From positions 577,478 to 641,477 of the forward strand of contig JAHBXI010000003.1 of assembly GCA_019636515.1 (NCBI GenBank): 64,000 bases of DNA. Reading direction: 5' to 3'. Origin of the DNA: Phycisphaeraceae bacterium. GTDB taxonomy: Bacteria > Planctomycetota > Phycisphaerae > Phycisphaerales > UBA1924. Below the pieces are notes generated by a model. The model ran no database searches. It worked only from the letters and a program-made list of their open reading frames with translations, and was not told the DNA's origin. Below are positions 54,249-63,200 of this stretch, in pieces; the stretch's first letter is position 1; every line of letters starts with the position of its first letter. The position numbers and the translations under genes were made by a program.

Positions 54249-55424
54249 TCACGCCCCCGGCTCCACCCCGACCCGCTCGATGATCTGAAGCCCGAACGCG
54301 TCCAGTTTCGGGTACTCCGCCGAACTGTTGGTGATCAGACGCAGCCGGGAAAGCCCCAGCGAACGCAGGATCTGGCTCCCCGTCCCGTACTCGAGCATCG
54401 ACGCCGACACCGACTTGTGCGGCCGGTCCTCATCCGTCGCGTCAAACGGTCGCTGCAGGTCCTGGCGCCAGTCCTCCCCCGACCACCGCGGACGCAGGTA
54501 CACGATCGCCCCGCGTCCTTCCCTCTGGATCATCCGCATCGACGACCGGAGCATGCTCCCCGTCGCCCCCGCCGCCGAGGAATCCAGGTCCAGAAAAATG
54601 TCCCCCAGCAGGTCCCGCCGATGAACGCGGACCAGCGTGGGCTCGGGAGTCTCGATCGGGGTCCCATCGTCCGACACCGCCCCGACCCCGCCCACCGTCA
54701 GCGCCAGGTGCGGCAGCGAATCGGCCACCGACCGGAACGCAAAGAGACGGAACTCACCCTCGGGCGTCCGGATCGCCCGCCCCCCGACCGGGTCGAGCCG
54801 CCGCACGATCCCGCTCCGCGAAAGGCGGTGCTCGATGATCTGCCGCACCGAGCACATCCGCAGGTTGTGGTCCCGCGCCAGCGCCGACAACTCCGCCAGG
54901 CGAGCCATCTCTCCGTCGTCGTTCATGATCTCGATGATCAACGCCGCCGGGTACAGCCCCGCCAGCCGGCACAGGTCCAACGAACCTTCCGTCTGGCCGA
55001 TCCGCACCAGCACGCCCCCGTCACGCGAACGCAGAGGATTGATGTGCCCCGGACGCACGAAATCACCCGGCCCGTACGCGCGGTCGATCGCCATCAGGAT
55101 CGTCCTGGCACGCTCGCTCGCCGACACCCCCGTCGTGAACCCGTGCCGGGGGTGCCCGTCGATCGACACCGTGAACGCCGTTCCGCGAGCCGAGGTGTTC
55201 CGCGAAGCCTGCGGTGCAAGGTCCAGCCGGTCGCAGTCGCTCTCGGTCAGCGACAGGCACAGGTACCCCCTCGCCACCGACAGCATGAACGTGATCGCCT
55301 CGGGCGTCGCGAACGGCGCCGGCAGCACAAGGTCACCCTCGTTTTCACGGTCTTCATCGTCGGTCAGGATGACCATCCGACCGGCCCGCAGGTCCGTGAT
55401 CACGTCGTCAATGGATGAAAACAC
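54249..55424 (-). CDS. ribBA: RibBA-like riboflavin protein with degenerate active sites
   Basis: A 391-residue fusion resembling 3,4-dihydroxy-2-butanone-4-phosphate synthase (RibB) joined to GTP cyclohydrolase II (RibA). The RibB half has TDDEDRENEGDLVLPA (21-36), HGFTTGVSASERARTI and RPGHINPLRSRDGG, but the normally invariant GHTEA reads GQTEG (Gln144), replacing the metal-binding His. In the RibA half the three zinc cysteines (SEC and RCDC) are replaced (VHRRDLLGDIFLDLDSSAAG) and QEGRGIGL is absent, although YGTGSQILRSLGLSRLRLIT is kept. At least the RibA half is probably inactive. A true RibBA or separate ribA is expected elsewhere. Confidence 0.8.
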   Translation of the reverse strand: MFSSIDDVITDLRAGRMVILTDDEDRENEGDLVLPAPFATPEAITFMLSVARGYLCLSLTESDCDRLDLAPQASRNTSARGTAFTVSIDGHPRHGFTTGVSASERARTILMAIDRAYGPGDFVRPGHINPLRSRDGGVLVRIGQTEGSLDLCRLAGLYPAALIIEIMNDDGEMARLAELSALARDHNLRMCSVRQIIEHRLSRSGIVRRLDPVGGRAIRTPEGEFRLFAFRSVADSLPHLALTVGGVGAVSDDGTPIETPEPTLVRVHRRDLLGDIFLDLDSSAAGATGSMLRSSMRMIQREGRGAIVYLRPRWSGEDWRQDLQRPFDATDEDRPHKSVSASMLEYGTGSQILRSLGLSRLRLITNSSAEYPKLDAFGLQIIERVGVEPGA

Positions 55425-55475
55425 GCCCGGATCGTAGCGTCAACGCGCCATCCACCGACCATCCGCCCCACCCGT

Positions 55476-55545
55476 ACGCCGCCCCGCCCGCACGCCGCCC
55501 CGCCCGCACGCCGCCCCGCCCGCACGCCGCCCCGCCCGCACGCCA
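55476..55545. repeat. 16-bp tandem repeat
   Basis: ACGCCGCCCCGCCCGC begins at 55476, 55492, 55508 and 55524, with a partial fifth copy at 55540. It lies between ribBA and pyrC. Confidence 0.85.
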
Positions 55546-55568
55546 AGCCCGCCGACGATTACGTTCCC

Positions 55569-56870
55569 CTACCCCCGCCCGGTGTACTCCCACGCCACGC
55601 GCCCCCCCACGATCGTCGCCACCGCCCGCCCCGTCAGCCGCCGTCCTGAAAACGGCGTGTTCCTCGATCGCCCCGCGAATGTTCCCGGGTCCACCGTCCA
55701 CGAAGCCTCCGGGTCGATCACCGTCACATCCCCGGGTCCGTCCACGCCGATCATCCCCATCCCGCAACGGTCCAGCCCGCACAGGCGGGCCGGCTCGATG
55801 GTCATCAACGCGATCAGCCGCGGCCAGTCGATCGCCCCCGTCTCCACCAGCGCCTCCCGGTACAGCCCAAGCGCGGTCTCCAGTCCCACCATCCCCATCG
55901 GAGATTCCTCGAACGGGAGGTTCTTTTCATCCGCCGAGTGCGGCGCGTGATCCGTGGCCAGCACCGTGATCGTCCCGTCCGCCACGCCCGCCCGGATCGC
56001 CTCCACGTCCGCGCGCTCCCGAAGCGGCGGGTTCACCTTCGCCGACGTGTCGTACCCTTCGCACGCCTCATCGGTCAGCAGCAGGTGGTGCGGGGAAGCC
56101 TCCGCCGTGACCAACTGCCCCCCGGCACGGGCCCGGCGGACGATCTCCACCGAACCGCCCGAAGACAGATGCTGGACGTGGTACCGGCACCCCACCCCGC
56201 GGTTGAGCATCACGTCGCGTTCGATCACGACTTCTTCCGCGACCCGGGGCCACCCCGCCAGGCCCAGCCGCGCGCTCACCGCCCCCGCGTGCATCGACGC
56301 CCCGCGAGTCAGCGTCGAGTCCTGGCAGTGCTGCATGAACGCCTTGCCCGTCGCCGCCACCGCCATCAGCACCCGCCGCATCATCCCCGCCGTCGCAACG
56401 CAGTCCCCATCGTCCGAGTACGCCACCGCGCCCGCCGAGTCCAGCAGCCCGATCTCCGCGAGTTCCTCCCCCAGGCGCCCGCGCGTCGCCGCCGCCACCG
56501 GGAAGACCCGGCAGCGTCCCGTACGCTCCCCGCGGTCGTACACGAACCGCACCATCTCCGGCGTGTCGATCGCCGGGCTGGTGTTGGGCATGCAGCACAC
56601 CGACGTGAAACCGCCCGCCACCGCCGCCGCGGTCCCCGTCGCGATTGTCTCCTTGTGCTCGTGGCCGGGCTCGCGCAGGTGGACGTGCGGATCGATCAAC
56701 CCCGGCGCGACGAGCATCCCGCCCGCGTCGATCACGCGGTCCGCCGGCCCGCGAGAAAGCCCAGCGCCGATGGCCCTCACCACGCCCCCCTCGATCGCCA
56801 CATCCGCGACGGCGTCGTGCCCCGACGCCGGGTCGATCACCCGCCCGTTCACGATCAGGATGGATCCCAT
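55569..56870 (-). CDS. pyrC: Dihydroorotase
   Basis: A 433-residue amidohydrolase of pyrimidine synthesis that cyclises carbamoyl-aspartate to dihydroorotate. The metal ligands are present: DPHVHLREPG near 61-70, the QHCQD region, HVQHLSS and TDHAPHS. NPPLRERADVEAIRAGVADG and SRNTPFSGRRLTG are typical for class I (PyrC/AllB-like) enzymes. The frame remains open for 133 codons upstream through low-complexity repeat DNA, but MGSILIVNGRVIDPASGHD is the family's normal start. Allantoinase is the main alternative. ribBA and ThuA follow on the same strand. Confidence 0.88.
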   Translation of the reverse strand: MGSILIVNGRVIDPASGHDAVADVAIEGGVVRAIGAGLSRGPADRVIDAGGMLVAPGLIDPHVHLREPGHEHKETIATGTAAAVAGGFTSVCCMPNTSPAIDTPEMVRFVYDRGERTGRCRVFPVAAATRGRLGEELAEIGLLDSAGAVAYSDDGDCVATAGMMRRVLMAVAATGKAFMQHCQDSTLTRGASMHAGAVSARLGLAGWPRVAEEVVIERDVMLNRGVGCRYHVQHLSSGGSVEIVRRARAGGQLVTAEASPHHLLLTDEACEGYDTSAKVNPPLRERADVEAIRAGVADGTITVLATDHAPHSADEKNLPFEESPMGMVGLETALGLYREALVETGAIDWPRLIALMTIEPARLCGLDRCGMGMIGVDGPGDVTVIDPEASWTVDPGTFAGRSRNTPFSGRRLTGRAVATIVGGRVAWEYTGRG

Positions 56871-56949
56871 GCACGGCGAGGATATCGCCCCGCCCGCCGC
56901 CGTGAACAAGCCACCCCTCGCCGACCCGCCCGGGGGACCCGGCCGTGCC

Positions 56950-56988
56950 AACCGCCCGCGCGAACCGCCCGCGTGAACCGCCCGCGTG
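56950..56988. repeat. 13-bp tandem repeat
   Basis: AACCGCCCGCGCG/AACCGCCCGCGTG occurs three times, starting at 56950, 56963 and 56976. Confidence 0.85.
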
Positions 56989-57026
56989 ATTCGGCCGTGC
57001 GTTTCGATCGCATCACCCGACCGTTC

Positions 57027-57098
57027 GAACCGGCTCCCTGAACCGGCTCCCTGAACCGGCTGCCTGAACCGGCCCCCCTGACCCGGCCGCCTGAACCG
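57027..57098. repeat. 13-bp degenerate tandem repeat
   Basis: GAACCGGCTCCCT starts at 57027 and 57040, and copies with one or more changes follow at 57053, 57066 and later. Confidence 0.8.
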
Positions 57099-57213
57099 CC
57101 CGTGCCGCTGGCCCCCATCCCGTGGACCACGTGTCCAGGCCCCGTGGTCGCGGTCCGGTTGGCTCGGCCACGGCCCGCTCCAAAGCCGTGCCGCTCGCCA
57201 TCCCACTCCCCCC

Positions 57214-57252
57214 GTTCGCATCCCCCGTTCGCATCCCCCGTTCGCATCCCCC
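57214..57252. repeat. 13-bp tandem repeat
   Basis: GTTCGCATCCCCC occurs three times, at 57214, 57227 and 57240, about 50 bases before the tRNA gene. Confidence 0.85.
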
Positions 57253-57299
57253 GTTCCCTTTCCCTCCACGCACGCCTACCATCCCCTCCTGAATACACA

Positions 57300-57374
57300 C
57301 GGGGTGTAGCGCAGCTTGGTTAGCGCGTTTGACTGGGGGTCAAAAGGTCGGCGGTTCGAATCCGCCCACCCCGA
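57300..57374 (+). tRNA. tRNA-Pro (anticodon GGG)
   Basis: A complete cloverleaf: acceptor CGGGGTG paired with CACCCCG, D arm GCGC/GCGC, anticodon stem TTTGA/TCAAA around loop CTGGGGG (anticodon GGG), and T arm GGCGG-TTCGAAT-CCGCC. The CCA end is not encoded. It reads proline codons CCC/CCU. Accessory genes begin directly downstream. Confidence 0.95.
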
Positions 57375-57388
57375 CTTCTCGAGAGAGC

Positions 57389-57424
57389 AAGCCCTTTGAC
57401 CAGCACGTCGAAGGGCTTTCTCGT
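57389..57424 (+). terminator. Terminator after tRNA-Pro
   Basis: AAGCCCTT and AAGGGCTT form an 8-bp stem with a 14-base loop followed by a short T-rich tract. Confidence 0.65.
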
Positions 57425-57462
57425 TTCAGGGCAAGTTGCTTGCGTCGCGGTACACTCTCGAA

Positions 57463-58164
57463 ATGGTCCTCCGACGCTTCACGAAGCATATCCGCGATCA
57501 AAACTGGACCGCGATCGGGATCGAGTTTGTGATCGTCGTTCTCGGTGTGTTTCTCGGCATCGAAGTGTCCAACTGGAATGAGGCACGTCGCCAGGCCGAC
57601 GCCGAACGGGCGACATTGGCAAGGCTGACGGAAGAGTTCGGCGCCGTTGAGGTCGATCTGGCACACGCCGTCGGTCAATATGCCACGACCATACGAAGCA
57701 CCGGCGCAATCATCGTGGCCCTGCGGTCAGGTCATTCTCCCGCCGATGAACCGGCATTCCGTCAACGCTTGCGGGATGCCCAGTACATCTGGGATGCTCC
57801 GGCGCAGTCCGTGACCTATTCCGAGTTGGTTTCCACAGGCGCGCTGTCGCGATTGTCCGACGCCAGGTTGCGGGCGGCTCTTACCCATTATGGCCATCAC
57901 GCGGAGCGATACGCACGCAAACTCCCGCATGCCCTCGCTGTCGTCCTTGCTCCAGATTCAAACTACCTCCAGGCGGTGTCGTGGAGCGCGGACCCTGCCG
58001 ACTGGGAGAAGGACAACGCCATCGTCGAGTACGACTGGAATCGGCTCATGGCGTCGAGGGCGGAGTTGCAGTCATGGCTGGCCTACCAGACCGACCTCCA
58101 CACCCACTGCAGTCAGCAACTGGAAGCGGTACGAACCGTGCTCGCCCTCCTCAAAGCCCGGTGA
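57463..58164 (+). CDS. DUF6090-like single-pass membrane protein
   Basis: A 233-residue protein. The N terminus (MVLRRFTKHIRDQNWTAIGI, EFVIVVLGVFLGIEVSNWNE) is a conserved start found in DUF6090-like proteins: a short basic amphipathic segment, one membrane helix and a cytoplasmic or periplasmic helical domain (ARRQADAERATLARLTEEFG). The rest is helical, with VTYSELVSTGALSRLSDARL and WLAYQTDLHTHCSQQLE. The function is unknown; relatives appear scattered on accessory DNA. A TTG 27 bases upstream is in frame, but the ATG at 57463 fits the family start. It is the first gene after tRNA-Pro. Confidence 0.65.
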   Translation: MVLRRFTKHIRDQNWTAIGIEFVIVVLGVFLGIEVSNWNEARRQADAERATLARLTEEFGAVEVDLAHAVGQYATTIRSTGAIIVALRSGHSPADEPAFRQRLRDAQYIWDAPAQSVTYSELVSTGALSRLSDARLRAALTHYGHHAERYARKLPHALAVVLAPDSNYLQAVSWSADPADWEKDNAIVEYDWNRLMASRAELQSWLAYQTDLHTHCSQQLEAVRTVLALLKAR

Positions 58165-58479
58165 TTGTCACGCCTTGACGCGTCACCGGCGGGTTGCGGC
58201 CGACAAGCAAGGCGAAGTAGTTCAGGGTCACGCGGTCAGCAAAAGCCGCATTCCGGGATCCCAAGCCCGTGTTCCCTGCACAAAAAGTTCTATTGGCGTC
58301 CGCCACCCCGGTTCAATCAACAAGGCGCGGCCCGAACGGATTATCCCGTGCTCATCGGGCGGGTGGTACGATGAAGGATGCTGGAGTGCCGTCCACGCGA
58401 GGACTTCGACGCCACCGCCCGGCCCCGGCCTGCACCTGGTTGCCGATTCCATGCCTTGGAGGTGACCGACTCCGACGGC
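58165..58479. other. Intergenic region
   Basis: About 315 bases between the membrane-protein gene and the pseudogene. Nothing recognisable was seen. Confidence 0.4.
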
Positions 58480-58796
58480 CTGGGGCACCGGAGCGCGACG
58501 GGGATTTGCGATCGATACGCCCAACTCGCGGCCGAGGCGAGCAGCGCGCCGCGAGATCCTTCGCCGATGGAACACGCGGAAGAACCGCCGCGCCGAGTCC
58601 GATTTCGGAGGGCAGGTCAGGCGTGCCCGGCCATGGACAAGGTCATCGATGGGATCGAAGCGGGCGATCCGGCGTGTATTCTCATCGGGATTGAGTTTGA
58701 TGAGCAGGACCAAGGCGTCCCATTCGAGAGGATCTTGAAGTCAAGGCCCGCGCGCGGCGCTGGGCGACCAGGCGAGAGCGAGATGTGCGATCATGA
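58480..58796 (+). pseudogene. Frameshifted small gene of unknown function
   Basis: Protein-like segments appear in three frames in the expected order: RYAQLAAEASSAP, then EILRRWNTRKNRRAESDFGG in a second frame from 58553, then MDKVIDGIEAGDPACILIGI continuing EFDEQDQGVPFERILKS back in the first frame, then KARARRWATRRERDV in a third frame from 58743, ending in a TGA that overlaps the next gene's ATG (ATGA at 58793). Together they read like one small cytoplasmic protein interrupted by frameshifts. Sequencing error is the main alternative. Boundaries are approximate. Confidence 0.45.
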
Positions 58797-59884
58797 AGCG
58801 ACGAGCCGCGAAGGCTTCTCCCAGGCGGACCATACGGTTTGAAGCGGTGCTCGTGCGTCCCAGGGCAAGCCGGGGCGACAAAGCCCCCACGTGGTCCTTC
58901 CTGAGACTTCCCCAGACGGCAAGCAACAGGCTCCCCTCCCGGGGCATGGTGTCGATCAGGGGAGATTTCAACGGCGTGACCTTCCAGGCAACGCTTTCGC
59001 CCGACGGTCAGGGCGGGCACTGGCTTGAGGTCAACCAGGATCTTCGCACGAAGGCGGGCGCGAAAATCGGCCAGGTCGTCGCGGTGGAGATGGCGCCGCT
59101 CGAATCGGGAGAGGAACCCGAGCCGGAGGTTCCGCCGGACTTTCAGAAAGCCCTCGAGGCGTCACCGCCCAGGGCGCGACAGGCCTGGTCGGACATCACG
59201 CCCCTCGCGCGGCGGGATTGGATTCAATGGATCACCTCCGGCAAGCGGGCCCAGACCCGCGTGAGCCGGATCGAAAAGGCCCGCGACATGCTCGCCAGCG
59301 GGAAGCGGCGGCCCTGCTGCTTCGATCGGTCCGGGATGTACGACAAGAGCCTCGGTTGTCCCGTGGCCGATGACCGATCGAGCAGCAAGCGTTCAGCAGG
59401 GCAGATCGGACACTCCCTCGCACGCCCCACCCCCGGGAACCGCCGCATGACCATCCACGATGACATCCTCGCCTACAACGCCGCCCAGGCGCCCGAAGAC
59501 CGGCGCCTCTGCGATGCGCTCTCCAGGACGATTGATGACAACCTCCCGGGCGCGGAGAACAAGATCTGGCACGGGCATCCCGTGTGGTTCCTCGACGGCA
59601 ACCCGATCGCCGGTTACAGCAAGTTGAAGAACAACGTCCGCCTGCTGTTCTGGAGCGGGCAGTCCTTCGACGAGCCGGGGTTGACGCCCGAGGGGAGTTT
59701 CAAGGCCGCCGAGGCGCGGTACACCGCCGAAGATCAGGTTGTGATCAAGGACCTCAAGAGGTGGCTCGCAAAGTCGCGAGAGATCCAGTGGGACTACAAG
59801 AACATCGTCAAACGCAAGGGCAGACTGGAGCGGCTGAAAGAAGCCCCCGTCCGCTCCGGCGAGCCAGTTCGCCAGAGCGGGTGA
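58793..59884 (+). CDS. DUF1905/YdeI-like and DUF1801 fusion protein
   Basis: A 363-residue protein of two parts. The first ~200 residues hold a DUF1905 barrel (RTIRFEAVLVRP, MVSIRGDFNGVTFQATLSPD, KIGQVVAVEMAP) and a YdeI/OmpD-associated helical segment (PPDFQKALEASPPRARQAWS, RRDWIQWITSGKRAQTRVSR, RRPCCFDRSGMYDKSLGCPV), where stand-alone proteins normally end. After a ~25-residue linker a DUF1801 domain follows (MTIHDDILAYNAAQAPED, AENKIWHGHPVWFLDGNPIA, LLFWSGQSFDEPGL). DUF1801 proteins include a frataxin-like iron-binding group, but no substrate is clear here. The second half has its own ATG at 59447, so two separately initiated proteins are possible. Start is coupled to the pseudogene by ATGA. 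Confidence 0.68.
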   Translation: MKRRAAKASPRRTIRFEAVLVRPRASRGDKAPTWSFLRLPQTASNRLPSRGMVSIRGDFNGVTFQATLSPDGQGGHWLEVNQDLRTKAGAKIGQVVAVEMAPLESGEEPEPEVPPDFQKALEASPPRARQAWSDITPLARRDWIQWITSGKRAQTRVSRIEKARDMLASGKRRPCCFDRSGMYDKSLGCPVADDRSSSKRSAGQIGHSLARPTPGNRRMTIHDDILAYNAAQAPEDRRLCDALSRTIDDNLPGAENKIWHGHPVWFLDGNPIAGYSKLKNNVRLLFWSGQSFDEPGLTPEGSFKAAEARYTAEDQVVIKDLKRWLAKSREIQWDYKNIVKRKGRLERLKEAPVRSGEPVRQSG

Positions 59885-59958
59885 GCCAGGCCGGTTCGCC
59901 AAGCGCGTGAGCCAGGCCGGTTCGCGAAGCGCGTGAGCCGGGCCGCTCGGCAAGCCAC
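59881..59958. repeat. 26-bp tandem repeat
   Basis: Three contiguous copies of a 26-bp unit starting GTGAGCCAGGCCGGTTCGC at 59881, 59907 and 59933 (the third diverged); a shorter degenerate copy precedes them inside the fusion gene's end. There are no spacers, so this is not a CRISPR array. Confidence 0.85.
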
Positions 59959-60267
59959 GTTCGCGGACGACGCGGAGAACCACCCCGACCGGTTCGCGGC
60001 GCGTGATGCCCCCGAGCCACCGCCCCTTCATCGGCCACCGCCCCGAACCCCGTGACCGGCCACGAACCCCGTGACCGGCCACGGCCCCGAGCCATCCATG
60101 CGGAGGCCTGTCTCGCGGGCGGTACGCACGCATCGAAAGCCAGGGTCGCGGATCAGCGCCGGGCACGTCGTCGCATGGCTCCCGGGCGAACATGCCGGGA
60201 CAGCGTTGGCCCGACGCCGAGAGCGGGATGGTCGTGATCGGACCCCCAAGCGGGTATCCTATCCGGC
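59885..60267. other. Intergenic region upstream of the Cas12b-like gene
   Basis: About 380 bases with the end of the 26-bp array and the 20-bp repeat. No promoter or tracrRNA-like element was recognised. Confidence 0.45.
60044..60083. repeat. 20-bp direct tandem repeat
   Basis: CGAACCCCGTGACCGGCCAC occurs twice in direct contact. Confidence 0.85.
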
Positions 60268-63200
60268 ATGGCCGGGAAGTCTGAATCCGTCGCCGAACCG
60301 CCCGCAGCAGAGGCCCCGCTAACCCAGCGTGCCTACACCCTTCGCCTGCGCGGCATCAAACCACAGGACAACTCATGGCGGGACGCCCTGTGGGCCACGC
60401 ACGAGGCCGTCAACAAGGGGGCCAAGGTCTTCGGGGATTGGCTGCTGACACTCCGCGGCGGGTTGAGCCACGACCTAGCGGAGCCGGCGCCACCGCCGAA
60501 GGGGAAGCCACGGAGCGACGCAGAAACCGCTGCGCTCCGAAAAAACCGCCGCATCCTGCTCGCCCTGTCGTGGTTGAGCGTGGAGGATGAACGGGGCGCA
60601 CCGGAAGACTCAAACCTGATCGTCGCCTACGGCGAGAGGTGCAAGCGCGCCCAGGACAATCAGGAGTCACGTGATCGCAAGGTAGAGGACGCGTTTCGCG
60701 GTGTTCTTTCCATTCGCGGGCTCGCGGCAACCGAGGCCGATTCGTGGGTTTGCGACTGTGCCGGTTCACTGAAGGTCCGCATTCGAGACGACGCAGTGTG
60801 GATCAACCGCAGCCTTTGCTTCGATTGTGCCGTGAATCGCGTGGGTTCGACGCTGACACGCGACGAGGTTTGGGATCTCCTTGGCAAGTTCTTCAAGAGC
60901 CAAGAGTCATACCTTGCACCTGCCGCCCTATCGGATGATTCGGAGGATCGAGAGGAAAAGAGCAAAGATCTCGTGCAGTACGCGGGCCAGTGGCTGAGCA
61001 GCCGATACGGCACCGGACCGGGCGCAGACTTCGAGCGCATGGCGGCCATCTACTCACGGATTGCTCAATGGGCCAACAGTGCGAACGCCGGTGCCACTGT
61101 GTCTGATCTTGCACAAGACCTGCACAGTGCGTTTGGCACAGAATCGGACGGTCAGAACACAGACCTCGATTGGCTGCTAACCATCAGCAGCTACCCTGGT
61201 CATACTCCCAATCCCGTCCACGAGCGGCTGACCAATGCGGCCGATGGCCTGCTAGTGGCTGAAAGTCTCAAGGCCCTTGCGGACGCAGCCCAACGGCGCT
61301 CGCAGAGTTGCCAATCAAAGATCGGCTCCAAGGGCAGTCGACCGTACGCGGATGCAATTCTGCAAGATGTTGAAGCGGCGTGTGGGATGACCTACCTGCT
61401 AGATGGCGGTGCGTCTCGTCACTTCAAGTTTGCTGTCATGCTCGACCATGCTGCCCGGCGCTTGTCCATCGGCCATTCGTGGATCAAGCGTGCCGAGGCG
61501 GAACGACAGAAGTTCACGACCGATGCCATGAAACTCGACGCCGTACCTCAGGAGGCGAAACGCTGCCTGGACGATTTTTGCGAGAATCGCGCACGGGATA
61601 CGGGAGCGAATGAAAGTTCGCCCATTCGAAAGCGGGCGTTGGGCGGTACTCATTCCAAAGCATGGAAGGCGGTTGTGGAAGCATGGTTCAAGTGCGCTTC
61701 GGAGGAAGATCGAAAAGCGAAAGTCACGCAGATTCAATCAGACTGGGACGATGAGGAGAAATTTGGCCATGAACAGCTCTTCACCGCTTTGGCTGCTGAC
61801 GATGCGATATGCGTGTGGAAGGTAGACGGTCAGGTTACAGCAAAACCACTTATTGACTACGCCACCGCGACCGATGCTCTCGCCATGCAGAGAAGGTTCA
61901 AAGTTCCGGCGTATCGTCATCCCGATCCGTTGTCGCATCCTGTCTTCTGCGACTTCGGCAAGTCGCGTTGGGATGTGGACTACGCCATACATCGAGCACG
62001 CTTTGGCATGGAAGACGCTCGACGAAAGGTCGAGCGCTGCCAAGCGGCGGTGGAGAAGGCACAAGCCAGCCTCGACAAGACGAAACAGCCAGACCAGCAA
62101 GTGAAGGCGAAGGACAAGCTGGGAAAGGCACGGCAGGCGCTAGCCGAAGCTCGCACCACCCTGGCTTGGCTGAGCGATTCACGCGCCCTGTCGATGTCGC
62201 TGTGGAGCGGAGATAAACTCAACACTATCGATAGGCTACGGTGGTCGTCCAAACGTCTTGCGGCCGATCTCGGGCTCGCCGGCATGAGGAATGGCAAGGG
62301 CACCAGCCCCGCCTCCCGCGCCGATCGGCTTGGACGTGCCGCCACCGGGATAGCCACGGGCGGTGCAGTCGCCCCGACTGGGCTGTTTGAGCAAGAACAA
62401 TGGAGCGCGCGACTCCAGGCACCCCGGTGGCAACTCAATCGCTTAGCCGCGCACGTTGAGCAGCACGGTTGGGACGACAAGGCCTGTAAGTTGCGCGATC
62501 GCCTTTCGTGGCTGGTCACTCTTTCGGCTGAGCTGAAATGCGACGGACCGTTTGTTCAGTATGCCATAGACCACACACTCATTGACCGGAACCGAGATGT
62601 TGTGCTCGCATCCAAGCGTGAAGTGGACGAATGGCGCGGCATCGCATACCCAATCTGGCACCCCGCGAATGACGGGCACAAGGGGCTGGCAAAACACATC
62701 CTTTCTCGTCTTCCCAGCCTGCGGGTGCTCTCCGTAGACCTCGGCCACCGCTTCGCCGCGTCGTGTGCGGTGTGGGAGGCTATCAGCGCCGAGGAAATGG
62801 CGAAGGCGTGCCGCGAGCATGGACATCAAAAGCCGCGAGAATCGGACCTGTTCATTCACCTGACCCGCACCGTGAAGAAGGTGCGCAAAAAGGGCCGCGA
62901 CAAGGGCAAGACTGCGGATGTCGCCGAGACGACGATCTACCGCCGCCTCGGGGCGGACACCTTGCCGGACGACAAACCGCACCCCGCCCCCTGGGCCCGC
63001 CTCGACCGCCAGTTCTTCATCAAACTCCAGGGCGAGGAGCGGCCGGCGCGTGCAGCCACCAACGGCAAGTTCAAGGACGGCTCTCCGACCGAGACCAACG
63101 AGATCGAGATGGTCGCCGAGATGGCCCGCGACCTCGGCCAGCGCCGGGATGATGCGGATGAATCGACCGGCCGCGGCGTCGATGAACTCATGCGCCGAGC

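Larger units (their letters stand above)
56871..57299. other. Repeat-rich intergenic region
   Basis: About 430 bases between pyrC and tRNA-Pro with three separate tandem arrays (listed next). No gene was recognised. Confidence 0.6.

Noticed and set aside
58228..58713. A 161-codon minus-strand frame over the pseudogene
   Set aside because: The protein-like segments are on the + strand; this frame has no recognisable family or ribosome site.
59980..59989. CCACCCCGAC matching the tRNA-Pro 3' end as an attachment site
   Set aside because: Only 10 bases match in GC-rich DNA; too short for an att repeat.
59881..60083. Repeats before the effector as a CRISPR array
   Set aside because: Copies touch each other and there are no unique spacers of 30-40 bases.
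59393..60193. A 266-codon minus-strand frame
   Set aside because: It is antisense to the DUF1801 domain and runs through tandem repeats; a shadow.
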